In this document: positions 1 through 8,126 of the stretch, one piece after another
Numbering within the stretch: position 1 is the first letter of the stretch
Layout: every line of letters starts with the position of its first letter
Assembly (NCBI GenBank): GCA_902520485.1
Contig: CABYNZ010000015.1
Span: 1-33,729 of the forward strand
Direction: 5' to 3'
DNA from: an uncultured Prochlorococcus sp.
GTDB lineage: Bacteria; Cyanobacteriota; Cyanobacteriia; PCC-6307; Cyanobiaceae
Length of the DNA: 33,729 bases
Made by a program: the position numbers and the translations under genes
Notes under the pieces: model-generated
Told to the model about the DNA's origin: nothing
Database searches by the model: none
Seen by the model: only the letters and a program-made list of their open reading frames with translations

Positions 1-1235
1 TGGAACAAGGTTTAGATGATTTTTTTGAGGGAATCCGTATGGCACTTGATCCATTGGTAACTTTTGGTGTAAAAATTGTTCCTGAAAAAGAGAATGAAAA
101 AGGTCAAAATTTTTTATGGAAAGATTTTAGGAAATTAGCAAATAAGCTTATTCAAAGAGAACTTACTGGTTACGCTGCTCGCGATGCAATTATGGAGGCT
201 ATGGAATCTGCCACAAAAGAAGAGTGGAATGGATTTTATAGAAGAGTTTTAATAAAAGATCTTAGATGTGGTGTATCTGAAAAAACTATCAACAAGATAG
301 CCAAGAAATTTCCCAAATATGCAATTCCTATTTTTTCTTGTCCTTTAGCTCATGACAGTGCAAATCATGAAAAAAAAATGATAGGAAAAAAGCAAATTGA
401 AATAAAATTAGATGGTGTGCGAGTATTAACTATTATTAGACAAAATAAAGTAGAAATGTTTTCTCGTAATGGAAAACAATTCCATAATTTTGGTCATATT
501 ATCTCAGAAATAGAAAACGTCTTAAAAGAAGATCCTGCACCTCATGATTTAGTCCTTGATGGTGAAGTAATGAGCGCTAACTTTCAGGATTTAATGAAAC
601 AGGTTCATAGAAAAGATGGCAAACAAACAAAAGACGCAGTTCTACACCTATTTGACTTATGTCCCCTTGAAAACTTCCAAAAAGGGAGATGGAACACTAG
701 TCAAACAGCAAGAAGTTTATTAGTAAAAGAATGGGTAGTAAAACATTCTACGCTTCTCAGACATATAAAAACACTTGAATGGGAAAATGTAGATCTCGAC
801 ACCATTGCGGGACAGAAAAGATTTGTAGAGCTGAATAAATCTGCCGTGGAAGGTGGATATGAAGGAGTAATGATTAAAGATCCTGATGCTATTTATGAAT
901 GTAAAAGAACACACAGTTGGTTAAAAGCAAAACCTTTCATTGAAGTCACTTTAAAGGTTGTATCGGTTGAAGAGGGCACAGGTCGCAATAAAGGTAGACT
1001 AGGAGCTGTCCTAGTAGAAGGAGAAGATGATGGGTATGAATACAGTCTTAGTTGTGGAAGCGGATTTAGTGATATGCAACGTGAAGAATATTGGTCAAAA
1101 CGGAATCAACTTATTGGTCAACTTGTAGAAATCAGAGCTGATGCTAAAACTAAATCCAAAGATGCGGTGGCTTTTAGTCTTAGGTTTCCTAGATTCAAAT
1201 GCTTTAGAGGATTTAAAGCTGGAGAAAAAGTTTAA
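1..1235 (+). CDS. ATP-dependent DNA ligase, phage T4 gp30-like (5' partial)
   Basis: This enzyme would seal nicks in duplex DNA through an enzyme-AMP intermediate. The reading frame is open to the window edge: 12 in-frame codons precede the ATG at 39, so the true start probably lies outside and the ATG is internal. Numbering from that ATG, nucleotidyltransferase motif I is KLDGVR with adenylation lysine K123, motif III is LDGE (173-176), motif IV is EGVMIK (275-280), and motif V is WLKAK (294-298). The OB-fold follows to the end. The N-terminal helical segment (RELTGYAA, then RRVLIKDLRCG at 68-78) resembles T4 gp30 as I remember it, more than LigD or the NAD-dependent LigA. Cyanobacteria replicate with LigA, so an accessory repair role or phage origin is inferred. 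Family is secure; subtype and role are less so. Confidence 0.9.
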   Translation, partial: EQGLDDFFEGIRMALDPLVTFGVKIVPEKENEKGQNFLWKDFRKLANKLIQRELTGYAARDAIMEAMESATKEEWNGFYRRVLIKDLRCGVSEKTINKIAKKFPKYAIPIFSCPLAHDSANHEKKMIGKKQIEIKLDGVRVLTIIRQNKVEMFSRNGKQFHNFGHIISEIENVLKEDPAPHDLVLDGEVMSANFQDLMKQVHRKDGKQTKDAVLHLFDLCPLENFQKGRWNTSQTARSLLVKEWVVKHSTLLRHIKTLEWENVDLDTIAGQKRFVELNKSAVEGGYEGVMIKDPDAIYECKRTHSWLKAKPFIEVTLKVVSVEEGTGRNKGRLGAVLVEGEDDGYEYSLSCGSGFSDMQREEYWSKRNQLIGQLVEIRADAKTKSKDAVAFSLRFPRFKCFRGFKAGEKV

Positions 1236-1310
1236 ATTTTAAAAAATAATATTGAACGAATTAGTCAATGAAAAATATCGTTTTTAAGTAAAAAAACTAA
1301 AAATCTTGGC

Positions 1311-1318
1311 TATAAAAT
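1311..1318 (+). promoter_or_regulatory. candidate -10 element for the small ORF at 1353
   Basis: TATAAAAT lies 34 bases before the small ORF's ATG, in the gap after the ligase gene. No convincing -35 box is seen, and in such AT-rich DNA a match like this can arise by chance. Confidence 0.35.
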
Positions 1319-1352
1319 GTAAGAATAATTATTATGACTTTTTGAGAGACTT

Positions 1353-1505
1353 ATGACGAAAAAAACAGTTTTCAACTTTATAAAAACACCTTGTGGACAG
1401 GCAAAATATATCGAATTAGAAGCCAACAAAACTTTACTAGGTCAATTTAGGCTTTTGTGGTTTATTTTAATTGCATCTATTAGAGATTGGAATATTAAAA
1501 AGTAA
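1353..1505 (+). CDS. small ORF, 50 aa, hypothetical with hydrophobic segment
   Basis: This short ORF starts with ATG and ends with TAA, and it fills the gap between the ligase gene and the convergent TVP38 gene. A purine-rich GAGAGA (1344-1349) sits at ribosome-binding distance. The 50-residue product begins MTKKTVFNFIKTPCGQAKYI, has a polar middle, then a hydrophobic run of about ten residues (roughly 34-43, RLLWFILIAS) and a basic end. It could be a small membrane-associated protein. I recognise no family. The stop lies 4 bases from the stop of the opposing gene, so it fits the tight packing of this genome. Gene status is inferred from context, start signals and non-repetitive composition. 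Confidence 0.5.
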   Translation: MTKKTVFNFIKTPCGQAKYIELEANKTLLGQFRLLWFILIASIRDWNIKK

Positions 1506-1509
1506 ATTC

Positions 1510-2106
1510 TTATGAGTTTTCAAAAAATTCTCTGAAATATTTAGCTGAGAAATATACAACCAAAAAAGTTGAAATAATTCCAACGATAGAAATATATATA
1601 TTATTTGGTGATTGCACATTTTTTAGCTCCTGGATACTTTTTGCTAAACTACCTATTGAGCAATAAAGAAAAGTTCCTGGAATTATTCCAAGAAGACCAA
1701 GAGCGAAATCTCGAAATTTAACATTATTCAAACCATAAAAATAATTAAGAATACTGAAGGGAAATATCGGAGATAATCTCGCCAAAAAAATTAATTTAAG
1801 TCCCCCTTTTTCTACTACTTTCTCCATAACAATTAATCTCGGATAAAGGCTAAAAAGGTTTTTTAGCTTTTTTGAAAGAAAAGTTTTTGATAAAAAAAAT
1901 GCAACTGATGCACCAATGGAAGCCGAAATGAAAACGATAATTGATCCTAAATATGAGCCATATAAAAAACCTGATAATAAAGATAACCAAGAAGCTGGAA
2001 GTATTAATAAAACAATTAAAATATAAATACAAACAAACGATAAGATTCCAATTCCAGTATTAAAAAAAAAAGACAAATTATAAATATTTTCTAGGAATAT
2101 ATTCAT
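1510..2106 (-). CDS. TVP38/TMEM64 family (VTT domain) membrane protein
   Basis: This is an integral membrane protein of about 198 residues of the DedA-related SNARE-associated/VTT superfamily. Several members are linked to lipid scrambling or membrane homeostasis; the substrate of this one is unknown. Visible features are an N-terminal hydrophobic helix, a glycine-rich re-entrant-like stretch (SLLSGFLYGSYLGS), the family signature FLARLSPIFPFSILNYFYGL near the middle, a second GIIPGTFLY helix and a C-terminal membrane helix. The chosen start is the ATG at 2106. An in-frame TTG at 2112 overlaps the valS stop and is the alternative. It lies directly downstream of valS on the same strand and is probably cotranscribed with it. 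Confidence 0.82.
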   Translation of the reverse strand: MNIFLENIYNLSFFFNTGIGILSFVCIYILIVLLILPASWLSLLSGFLYGSYLGSIIVFISASIGASVAFFLSKTFLSKKLKNLFSLYPRLIVMEKVVEKGGLKLIFLARLSPIFPFSILNYFYGLNNVKFRDFALGLLGIIPGTFLYCSIGSLAKSIQELKNVQSPNNIYISIVGIISTFLVVYFSAKYFREFFENS

Positions 2107-2108
2107 TC

Positions 2109-4865
2109 TCAATTCAATAGTTCGAGTTTTTTAGTAATTCTCTCCTTTTGCACCGAACCCTCCTTTAATTTAAATCTGCATTCATCAACAATATCTTTTG
2201 GAGCCTTATCAACGAAATTTTTATTAGATAATCTCTTATTTAAATTTTCTAATTCAATAGTCACCTTTTTTAAATCCTTGGTTAACCTTTCCTTTAATAC
2301 ATCTATATTTACAAAATCCTGAAAAGGTAAGTAAACCTCTAAATCACTAATTATCCCAGAAAAAGATTTAGCAAACTCTTTTTTATCAACAGCATTAGTT
2401 TTAAAAATAAATACTTCAGAAGATTTTGTTAAAGTTTGAATATCGTCAACTAAAGTTTTTAAAAAATCAATCAATTCATCATTGTCTGAAATTAAATATA
2501 CAGGACCTTTTTCCGATGGCTTAAGACCTAATTCGGCTCTCAAATTTCTAATCAGCCTAATAATTTCAAAGAGTTGCTGAAAGGAATTATCAAGCTTAGT
2601 ATCAACAAATTTATTTACGTGAATTGGCCATTTTTGGAGAGATAATAATGCATTATCTGGTTTTAGTTGCAGTACATGCCAAAGTTCCTCAGTAATATGC
2701 GGCATGAAAGGATGAATCATTACCAAAATATCATTGAGTACTTTTATTAAAACTTTTTCAGATATTTGTCTATTTTTAGTCTCTTTATTATTAAATCTTT
2801 GTTTAGCAAATTCTACATACCAGTCACAAAAATCATTCCATGCAAATTCATATAGAAGTTTCGCAGATTCTCCCAATTTATATTCGTTCAACAAAGCAGC
2901 GACTTTTATATTTACCTGATTCAATTTCGATAAAATCCACTTATCACATAACTCTAAAGAAGTTTCATCATTCTCATTAAGCAAATAATTATTGTTATGA
3001 GTCTTATTAATTAACACAAATTTAGTTGCATTCCATAATTTATTCGCAAAATTTCTTGAAGCTTCAACAGTTGAAGATGTATCTTTTTTCCTATCAAAAT
3101 CAAGCCGGATATCTTGTCCAGCGCCTGCAACTTCTCGAATTAAAGCAAATCGTAGAGCATCAGAACCATATTTATCAATTAAGAGTATTGGGTCAATGCC
3201 ATTGCCTGAACTTTTACTCATTTTTTTATTATTTTCATCTCGAACTAGACCATGAATATACACATCCTTAAAAGGAATATTATTCGTGAAAGTATTCCCC
3301 ATCATTGTCATTCTCGCCACCCAGAAAAAAATAATATCAAAACCAGTAACAAGAACACTATTTGGATACCATTTTTTAAAATCCGGATCATTTATATTAG
3401 GCCAACCAAGGGTTGAAAATGGCCATAAACCACTTGAAAACCAAGTATCTAAAACATCTTTATCACGAACTAATTTAATATTTAATCCAAATTTTTTATT
3501 GGCTTGGATTAAAGCTTCCTCTTCATTTCTTGCAACGACATATGGAGTATTTTGTTCTATTGAGTCTTGAGATTCATCTAAAACATACCATGCTGGTATC
3601 TGGTGCCCCCACCATAATTGTCTACTGATACACCAATCATTAATATTCTCTAACCAATCCTTATAAACTTTTTCCCAGCGTGGAGGGATAAACGATGGCT
3701 TTTTAGAATCAATTTCATTTAGACATCCTTGAGAAATTTCATCCATTTTCAAAAACCATTGTGTTGACAATAAAGGTTCAATTGGGACCTTACCTCTATC
3801 AGAAAAAGGAACAGTATGTTTATAATCCTCAATCTTTGTCAAAAGTCCTAAATTATCTAAATCTTCGATAATTTTCTTTCTAGCCTCATATCTATCTAAG
3901 TTTTGAAATTTGCCTGCATTAATATTTAAAGTTCCATCTTTGTTCATTACATTAATCTGTTTTAAATTGTGCCTTTTCCCTATTGCAAAATCATTTGGAT
4001 CGTGAGCTGGAGTAACCTTGACACATCCCGTACCAAAATCCTTATCAACATGTGAATCAGCAATAATAGGTATTTCTCTATCAACGAATGGAACTTTTAC
4101 TTTGCCACCAATAAATCCTTTGTATCTATCATCATCCGGATTAACTGCCACAGCAGTATCACCCAAAAGAGTTTCTGGTCTTGTTGTTGCAACCTCTAAG
4201 TACTTTTCTAACAGTTCACCACTTTCGGAAATTAAAGGGTATTTGAAATTCCATAAATGACCATTTATTTCTTGCATTTCAACTTCAAGATCACTTACTG
4301 CAGATTGAGATTCAGGGCACCAATTAACTAAGTATTCACCTCTATAAATCAAATTCTTTTTATAAAGAATATTAAAAGCCTCTACAACTGCCTCATTTAA
4401 TTTTTGATCAAGAGTAAATCTTTCTCTATTCCAGTCAACTGAATATCCTATCCTTTTTAATTGAGCAACTATTCTGCCCCCACTTTGTTCTCTCCAGTTC
4501 CATGCTCTTTTAAGAAATTCATCTCTTCCAATATCCTCGCTTGTTTTGCCTTCACTTTTTAATTGTTTTTCGAGAATAGTTTGAACAGCTATAGAAGCAT
4601 GATCAGTTCCTGGTAAACACAAAACATTCTTACCTAAAAGTCTTTGAAAACGTACTACAACATCTATCAAAGCCGTGTTAAATGCATGCCCCATATGCAA
4701 AGATCCAGTTACATTTGGTGGCGGAATAACAATGCAAAAAGGGTCCCCATCATCTTCAGGGTTAGGACTAAAAGCGTTTAAACTTTCCCATTTTTCTTGC
4801 CACTTTTTCTCTACTTCAAAAGGTGAATAATTCTCTAAAGATAATTGATCATTCATCTCTGTCAT
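2109..4865 (-). CDS. valS: valine--tRNA ligase
   Basis: Class I aminoacyl-tRNA synthetase that charges tRNA-Val with valine in the cytoplasm. Counting from an upstream in-frame TTG at 4871, the HIGH-type motif is HMGH (59-62) after PPPNVTGSL, and the KMSKS loop is at 550-554. The CP1 editing domain that hydrolyses mischarged Thr-tRNA lies between, with ATTRPETLLGD at 228-238. The end is a basic, heptad-like coiled-coil tail typical of bacterial ValRS. Length (918 aa) is normal. I prefer the ATG at 4865 as start. The 90-base gap upstream is AT-rich with TAAAAT-like sequences that could supply a promoter. A tRNA-Val gene is only about 450 bases upstream on the same strand, a suggestive but possibly chance link. 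Confidence 0.98.
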   Translation of the reverse strand: MTEMNDQLSLENYSPFEVEKKWQEKWESLNAFSPNPEDDGDPFCIVIPPPNVTGSLHMGHAFNTALIDVVVRFQRLLGKNVLCLPGTDHASIAVQTILEKQLKSEGKTSEDIGRDEFLKRAWNWREQSGGRIVAQLKRIGYSVDWNRERFTLDQKLNEAVVEAFNILYKKNLIYRGEYLVNWCPESQSAVSDLEVEMQEINGHLWNFKYPLISESGELLEKYLEVATTRPETLLGDTAVAVNPDDDRYKGFIGGKVKVPFVDREIPIIADSHVDKDFGTGCVKVTPAHDPNDFAIGKRHNLKQINVMNKDGTLNINAGKFQNLDRYEARKKIIEDLDNLGLLTKIEDYKHTVPFSDRGKVPIEPLLSTQWFLKMDEISQGCLNEIDSKKPSFIPPRWEKVYKDWLENINDWCISRQLWWGHQIPAWYVLDESQDSIEQNTPYVVARNEEEALIQANKKFGLNIKLVRDKDVLDTWFSSGLWPFSTLGWPNINDPDFKKWYPNSVLVTGFDIIFFWVARMTMMGNTFTNNIPFKDVYIHGLVRDENNKKMSKSSGNGIDPILLIDKYGSDALRFALIREVAGAGQDIRLDFDRKKDTSSTVEASRNFANKLWNATKFVLINKTHNNNYLLNENDETSLELCDKWILSKLNQVNIKVAALLNEYKLGESAKLLYEFAWNDFCDWYVEFAKQRFNNKETKNRQISEKVLIKVLNDILVMIHPFMPHITEELWHVLQLKPDNALLSLQKWPIHVNKFVDTKLDNSFQQLFEIIRLIRNLRAELGLKPSEKGPVYLISDNDELIDFLKTLVDDIQTLTKSSEVFIFKTNAVDKKEFAKSFSGIISDLEVYLPFQDFVNIDVLKERLTKDLKKVTIELENLNKRLSNKNFVDKAPKDIVDECRFKLKEGSVQKERITKKLELLN

Positions 4866-4961
4866 ATGCAAATTTTATTTCAAGAACCTTTTATTTATTT
4901 TATCTTGAGAGCAGCCAATTAATGAAAATAATATTAGTTTGCAAAAAAAGACACATCTATT

Positions 4962-5303
4962 CTACAAAAGTTTGAAGCCAGAACCACAGGAACAACGTTT
5001 TGCATTTTTTGGTGTTGAAATAAGAAATCCTCCACCGCTTAAATCACCGTAATAATCTAATTTTAAATCTTTCAGTAAATTAAACTTTTTTACATCCGCA
5101 TATAAAGTAACTCCTTCTGTTCTTGAGATCGGAGATCCATTACATGTTCCTGGCATTAATTTAATATGCATCCATCCTTCAGAACAATTTTTATCATGAA
5201 CCAAATCAATTGACATTTCTCCAGGAAAACCTCCAAAAGAAGCTTGCCTAGATAGTTCTGAAGCAGCGCTCTGACTGATTGAGAGATTGACGATCTCAGT
5301 CAT
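4962..5303 (-). CDS. HesB/IscA/SufA-type iron-sulfur cluster carrier
   Basis: A 113-residue A-type carrier, expected to bind and pass on Fe-S clusters or iron. Cysteines C40, C104 and C106 reproduce the IscA spacing (C-x63-C-x-C). The C-terminal RCSCGSGF resembles the usual CGCGxSF. The first cysteine sits in NCSEGW rather than the common GCSG, and an additional cysteine is at 54. GDLSGGGFLISTPKNAKRC is the typical approach to the final cysteines. The start is the ATG at 5303; the frame stays open further upstream only because it runs through the tRNA gene. Only 15 bases separate it from the mature tRNA 3' end, so cotranscription with the tRNA is likely. Confidence 0.85.
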   Translation of the reverse strand: MTEIVNLSISQSAASELSRQASFGGFPGEMSIDLVHDKNCSEGWMHIKLMPGTCNGSPISRTEGVTLYADVKKFNLLKDLKLDYYGDLSGGGFLISTPKNAKRCSCGSGFKLL

Positions 5304-5318
5304 TATAAAAATAATAAA

Positions 5319-5390
<72 letters not shown>

Positions 5391-5419
5391 TTATAATAAA
5401 CCATTCTAATAGATGAAGT

Positions 5420-5452
5420 TGAAATATTTATACTAAGTATTTAAATATTTCA
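5420..5452. repeat. 11-bp perfect inverted repeat in the tRNA-Val/mazG divergent gap
   Basis: TGAAATATTTA (5420-5430) is repeated inverted as TAAATATTTCA (5442-5452) with an 11-base spacer. Because AAATATTT is itself a palindrome, the arms also read as direct repeats 21 bases apart, about two helical turns. It sits between the divergent tRNA-Val and mazG genes. It may be an operator, an mRNA hairpin upstream of mazG, or chance in AT-rich DNA. Confidence 0.5.
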
Positions 5453-5488
5453 TGATTAAGGCAAAATTAAATTAATAAAATATATCCT

Positions 5489-6334
5489 ATGTCCTCAAAC
5501 GATAGATATAACTTACAAAAAAATTCTGATTGTGAGACTTTAGAGAGCTTTAAAATTTTAATATCTAATATCAAATCACTGAAAGATAAAACTTGGGGAT
5601 GCCCATGGCAGAAAATACAGTCTCACAAATCATTGATCCCATTTTTAAATGAAGAAAGTGGTGAATTAATAGATGCAATATATGAAAAAAATTCGGATAA
5701 CATCTGTGAAGAATTAGGAGATCTTCTATTACAAGTAATGTTGCATTCTGAAATCGGTTACGAAAACAAAAAATTTGAACTAAATGATGTTATCAAAAAT
5801 CTAAACAAGAAAATTATTAATAGACATCCATATATTTTTGACAAAAAAGAAAAAGTATCTCTAAAAAAATCGCAACAGATTTGGGAAAATATTAAAAATT
5901 CAGAAAAAGAAGCACCTCATATTGAATCATCGATTAGTAAAAATTTAAATTTGCAAATCAAAAATTTACCGCCAACGGTTGGAACAGGTAAAATCACAAA
6001 TGTTGTTAAAGAATATGGTTTTAAATGGGAAAGTACCGATCAGATTTTTGAAAAGTTAGAAGAAGAGATTAATGAATTAAAAGAAGCAATAAAAAGTACA
6101 AAAGATTCAGAAATAAGAAATGAATATGGGGATATTTACTTTACGCTTCTGAATCTCTCAAACTTTTTAAAAATAAATCCTGAATCAGCTCTTCAGAAAA
6201 CTAATAAAAAATTTTTAGACAGATTTTCAATCATTGAACATCATGCAGGAGATAATATTAAAAAACAAACTCCTAAAGATTTTCAACGGCTTTGGCAAAT
6301 AGCCAAGCAAAAACTTAAAAGAAAAAATTCTTAA
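5489..6334 (+). CDS. mazG: nucleoside triphosphate pyrophosphohydrolase MazG
   Basis: A 281-residue two-domain MazG that hydrolyses NTPs or dNTPs to NMP plus pyrophosphate, a housekeeping role in nucleotide pools and stress. The first domain shows CPWQKIQSHKSL (38-49), the EExxE cluster at E55, E56, E59 and the EExxD pair at E74-D78. The second domain repeats the pattern with EEEINELKEA (191-200) and EYGD (212-215). It is full length compared with E. coli MazG, not the short phage form. It opens a ten-gene plus-strand run and is followed 7 bases later by speE. The 98 bases upstream contain the inverted repeat at 5420-5452. Confidence 0.93.
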   Translation: MSSNDRYNLQKNSDCETLESFKILISNIKSLKDKTWGCPWQKIQSHKSLIPFLNEESGELIDAIYEKNSDNICEELGDLLLQVMLHSEIGYENKKFELNDVIKNLNKKIINRHPYIFDKKEKVSLKKSQQIWENIKNSEKEAPHIESSISKNLNLQIKNLPPTVGTGKITNVVKEYGFKWESTDQIFEKLEEEINELKEAIKSTKDSEIRNEYGDIYFTLLNLSNFLKINPESALQKTNKKFLDRFSIIEHHAGDNIKKQTPKDFQRLWQIAKQKLKRKNS

Positions 6335-6341
6335 AGAGCAA

Positions 6342-7193
6342 ATGACTCATATTTCAACATGGATAGATGAATATCATCAAGGCTCAAGATTCGGCCTAAA
6401 TGGAACAATTTTAATTAAACAAAAATCACAATATCAAGAAATTATTGTTTTGGAAAATGAATATTATGGCAGAGCTTTAATGCTAGATGGTTGTTGGATG
6501 ACATCATTAAAAGACGAGAAATATTATCATGAGTGTCTTGTGCATCCAGCATTAAGTAGCATTGACGAAAAATCTAATGTACTAATTATTGGAGGAGGAG
6601 ACGGTGGTACTGCAAGAGAATGCGTTAAATACTCTCAAGTATCAAAAATTGATTTAGTAGAGATTGATGAAGAAGTAATCAAAATATCTAAAAAATTTTT
6701 AAAAGAAATTGGTGGCGAAGCATGGAATGACAAAAGATTATATGTTCATATTGATGATGGTGTTCAATGGGTAAAAAAAACAAGAGATAATTTTTACGAC
6801 GTTATATTTATTGATTGCTCAGATCCCTCAGAATTTTCAAATTTATTATTTTCAGATTCGTTTTATAGAGAATGTAAAAGAATACTTACACCAAATGGGA
6901 TTTTAGCAACGCAAAGCGAATCTCCTGAATCCTTCAAAAATATTCACATAAATATTTTGAAAACCCTAAAAAATATATTTAAAGTTTCTGAAACTATGTA
7001 TTCCTTTGTGCCTATATATCCAAGCGGGATTTGGAGTTGGACATTTGCTTCTTCAGAAAATCTAAATTTATCAAAGCAAAATTATGATGAAGTCCTAAAA
7101 ATAGAAAAAGGATGTGAAATTTGGAATTTAAATTTTCAATATGCAGCATTCAAAATGATGCCAAATAAAATTGTAAAAGAACTAGATTCATAA
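6342..7193 (+). CDS. speE: spermidine synthase (polyamine aminopropyltransferase)
   Basis: It transfers the aminopropyl group of decarboxylated S-adenosylmethionine to putrescine, giving spermidine. The 283-residue protein has the N-terminal beta domain and a Rossmann fold with GGGDGG (84-89), the acidic VEIDEEV segment that binds the nucleoside, YYHE (61-64), and catalytic DCSDP (158-162). Length is usual for the family. It is separated by a single base from the ureohydrolase gene downstream, consistent with a putrescine-to-spermidine operon. An acceptor other than putrescine cannot be excluded from sequence. Confidence 0.95.
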   Translation: MTHISTWIDEYHQGSRFGLNGTILIKQKSQYQEIIVLENEYYGRALMLDGCWMTSLKDEKYYHECLVHPALSSIDEKSNVLIIGGGDGGTARECVKYSQVSKIDLVEIDEEVIKISKKFLKEIGGEAWNDKRLYVHIDDGVQWVKKTRDNFYDVIFIDCSDPSEFSNLLFSDSFYRECKRILTPNGILATQSESPESFKNIHINILKTLKNIFKVSETMYSFVPIYPSGIWSWTFASSENLNLSKQNYDEVLKIEKGCEIWNLNFQYAAFKMMPNKIVKELDS

Positions 7194-7194
7194 G

Positions 7195-8076
7195 ATGACA
7201 AAAAATTTATTTGATAACGAAAATGCAATTTATATGGGAGCAAAAAGAAGTCCTGAGAATTGCTCAATTGGCATATTTGGAGTTAATTATGACGGGACAT
7301 GTTCGTTTAAACCAGGAGCAAGATTTGGTCCAGAAGCAATAAGACAAGTCAGTTCTTGTTTAGAAACATATTGTCCAAAAATAAAAAAAGACTTAGAGGA
7401 TATTATGTATGTTGATTTTGGATCAATACTAATTGATAAAAATGACTCAAACTCCGTTATTGAATCGGTTAAATCAGCAACAAATTATTTAATTAGTAAA
7501 CGCCTAAGTCCTATTATGCTTGGAGGCGAACACTCTATTACAAGAGGTGCAATTGAAGCATTAGTAAAAAAATATCCAGATTTGATATTGGTGCAACTCG
7601 ATGCTCATGCAGATTTAAGAGAATCATATATAGGAAATGAACATAGTCATGCTTGTACTATGAAAAGATGCTTAGAAGTGCTACCTGAAAAAAAAATTTT
7701 GCAAGTAGGAATTAGAAGTGGGACTAAAGAAGAATTTGCAATTATGCACTACAACAATCAACTAGTTAACTTTTCTCCAGGCGGAAATGCACATGAGTTA
7801 AAACAAGCTCTTCAACCATACTCTAAGTCTCCAATATATTTAACAATAGATTTAGATTGGTTTGATCCCAGTTTACTAGCAGGAACGGGCACTCCAGAGC
7901 CGGGAGGATTTTTTTGGAATGATTTTGAAGAAATACTGAAAACTTTAAAAGACCTTAGAATTGTGGCTTCAGATATTGTGGAATTATCTCCAGAAATTGA
8001 TAAAAGCGGAGTGAGTAGCATAGTTGCAGCCAAAGTACTTAGAAGCTTAATTTTGTCATTAGAAAATATGCAATAA
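7195..8076 (+). CDS. speB: ureohydrolase family protein, probable agmatinase
   Basis: A 293-residue member of the arginase/agmatinase fold, expected to release urea from a guanidino substrate using a binuclear metal centre, normally Mn. The metal ligand motifs are complete: GGEH (110-113), DAHAD (136-140) and DLDWFDP with D219 and D221. The TGTPEPGG signature is at 231-238. The tight link to speE favours agmatine as substrate, giving putrescine for spermidine synthesis. The family also includes arginases, guanidinobutyrases and the nickel guanidine hydrolases of some cyanobacteria, so the substrate is an inference. The stop is 50 bases before gcvT. Confidence 0.88.
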   Translation: MTKNLFDNENAIYMGAKRSPENCSIGIFGVNYDGTCSFKPGARFGPEAIRQVSSCLETYCPKIKKDLEDIMYVDFGSILIDKNDSNSVIESVKSATNYLISKRLSPIMLGGEHSITRGAIEALVKKYPDLILVQLDAHADLRESYIGNEHSHACTMKRCLEVLPEKKILQVGIRSGTKEEFAIMHYNNQLVNFSPGGNAHELKQALQPYSKSPIYLTIDLDWFDPSLLAGTGTPEPGGFFWNDFEEILKTLKDLRIVASDIVELSPEIDKSGVSSIVAAKVLRSLILSLENMQ

Positions 8077-8126
8077 AAAATTTCTAAACTACAGTGTAAA
8101 AATACTAAATACAAACTAAATATTTC

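Noticed and set aside
8077..8126. Glycine riboswitch upstream of gcvT
   Set aside because: The gap is 50 bases, too short for either aptamer, and no paired core is visible.
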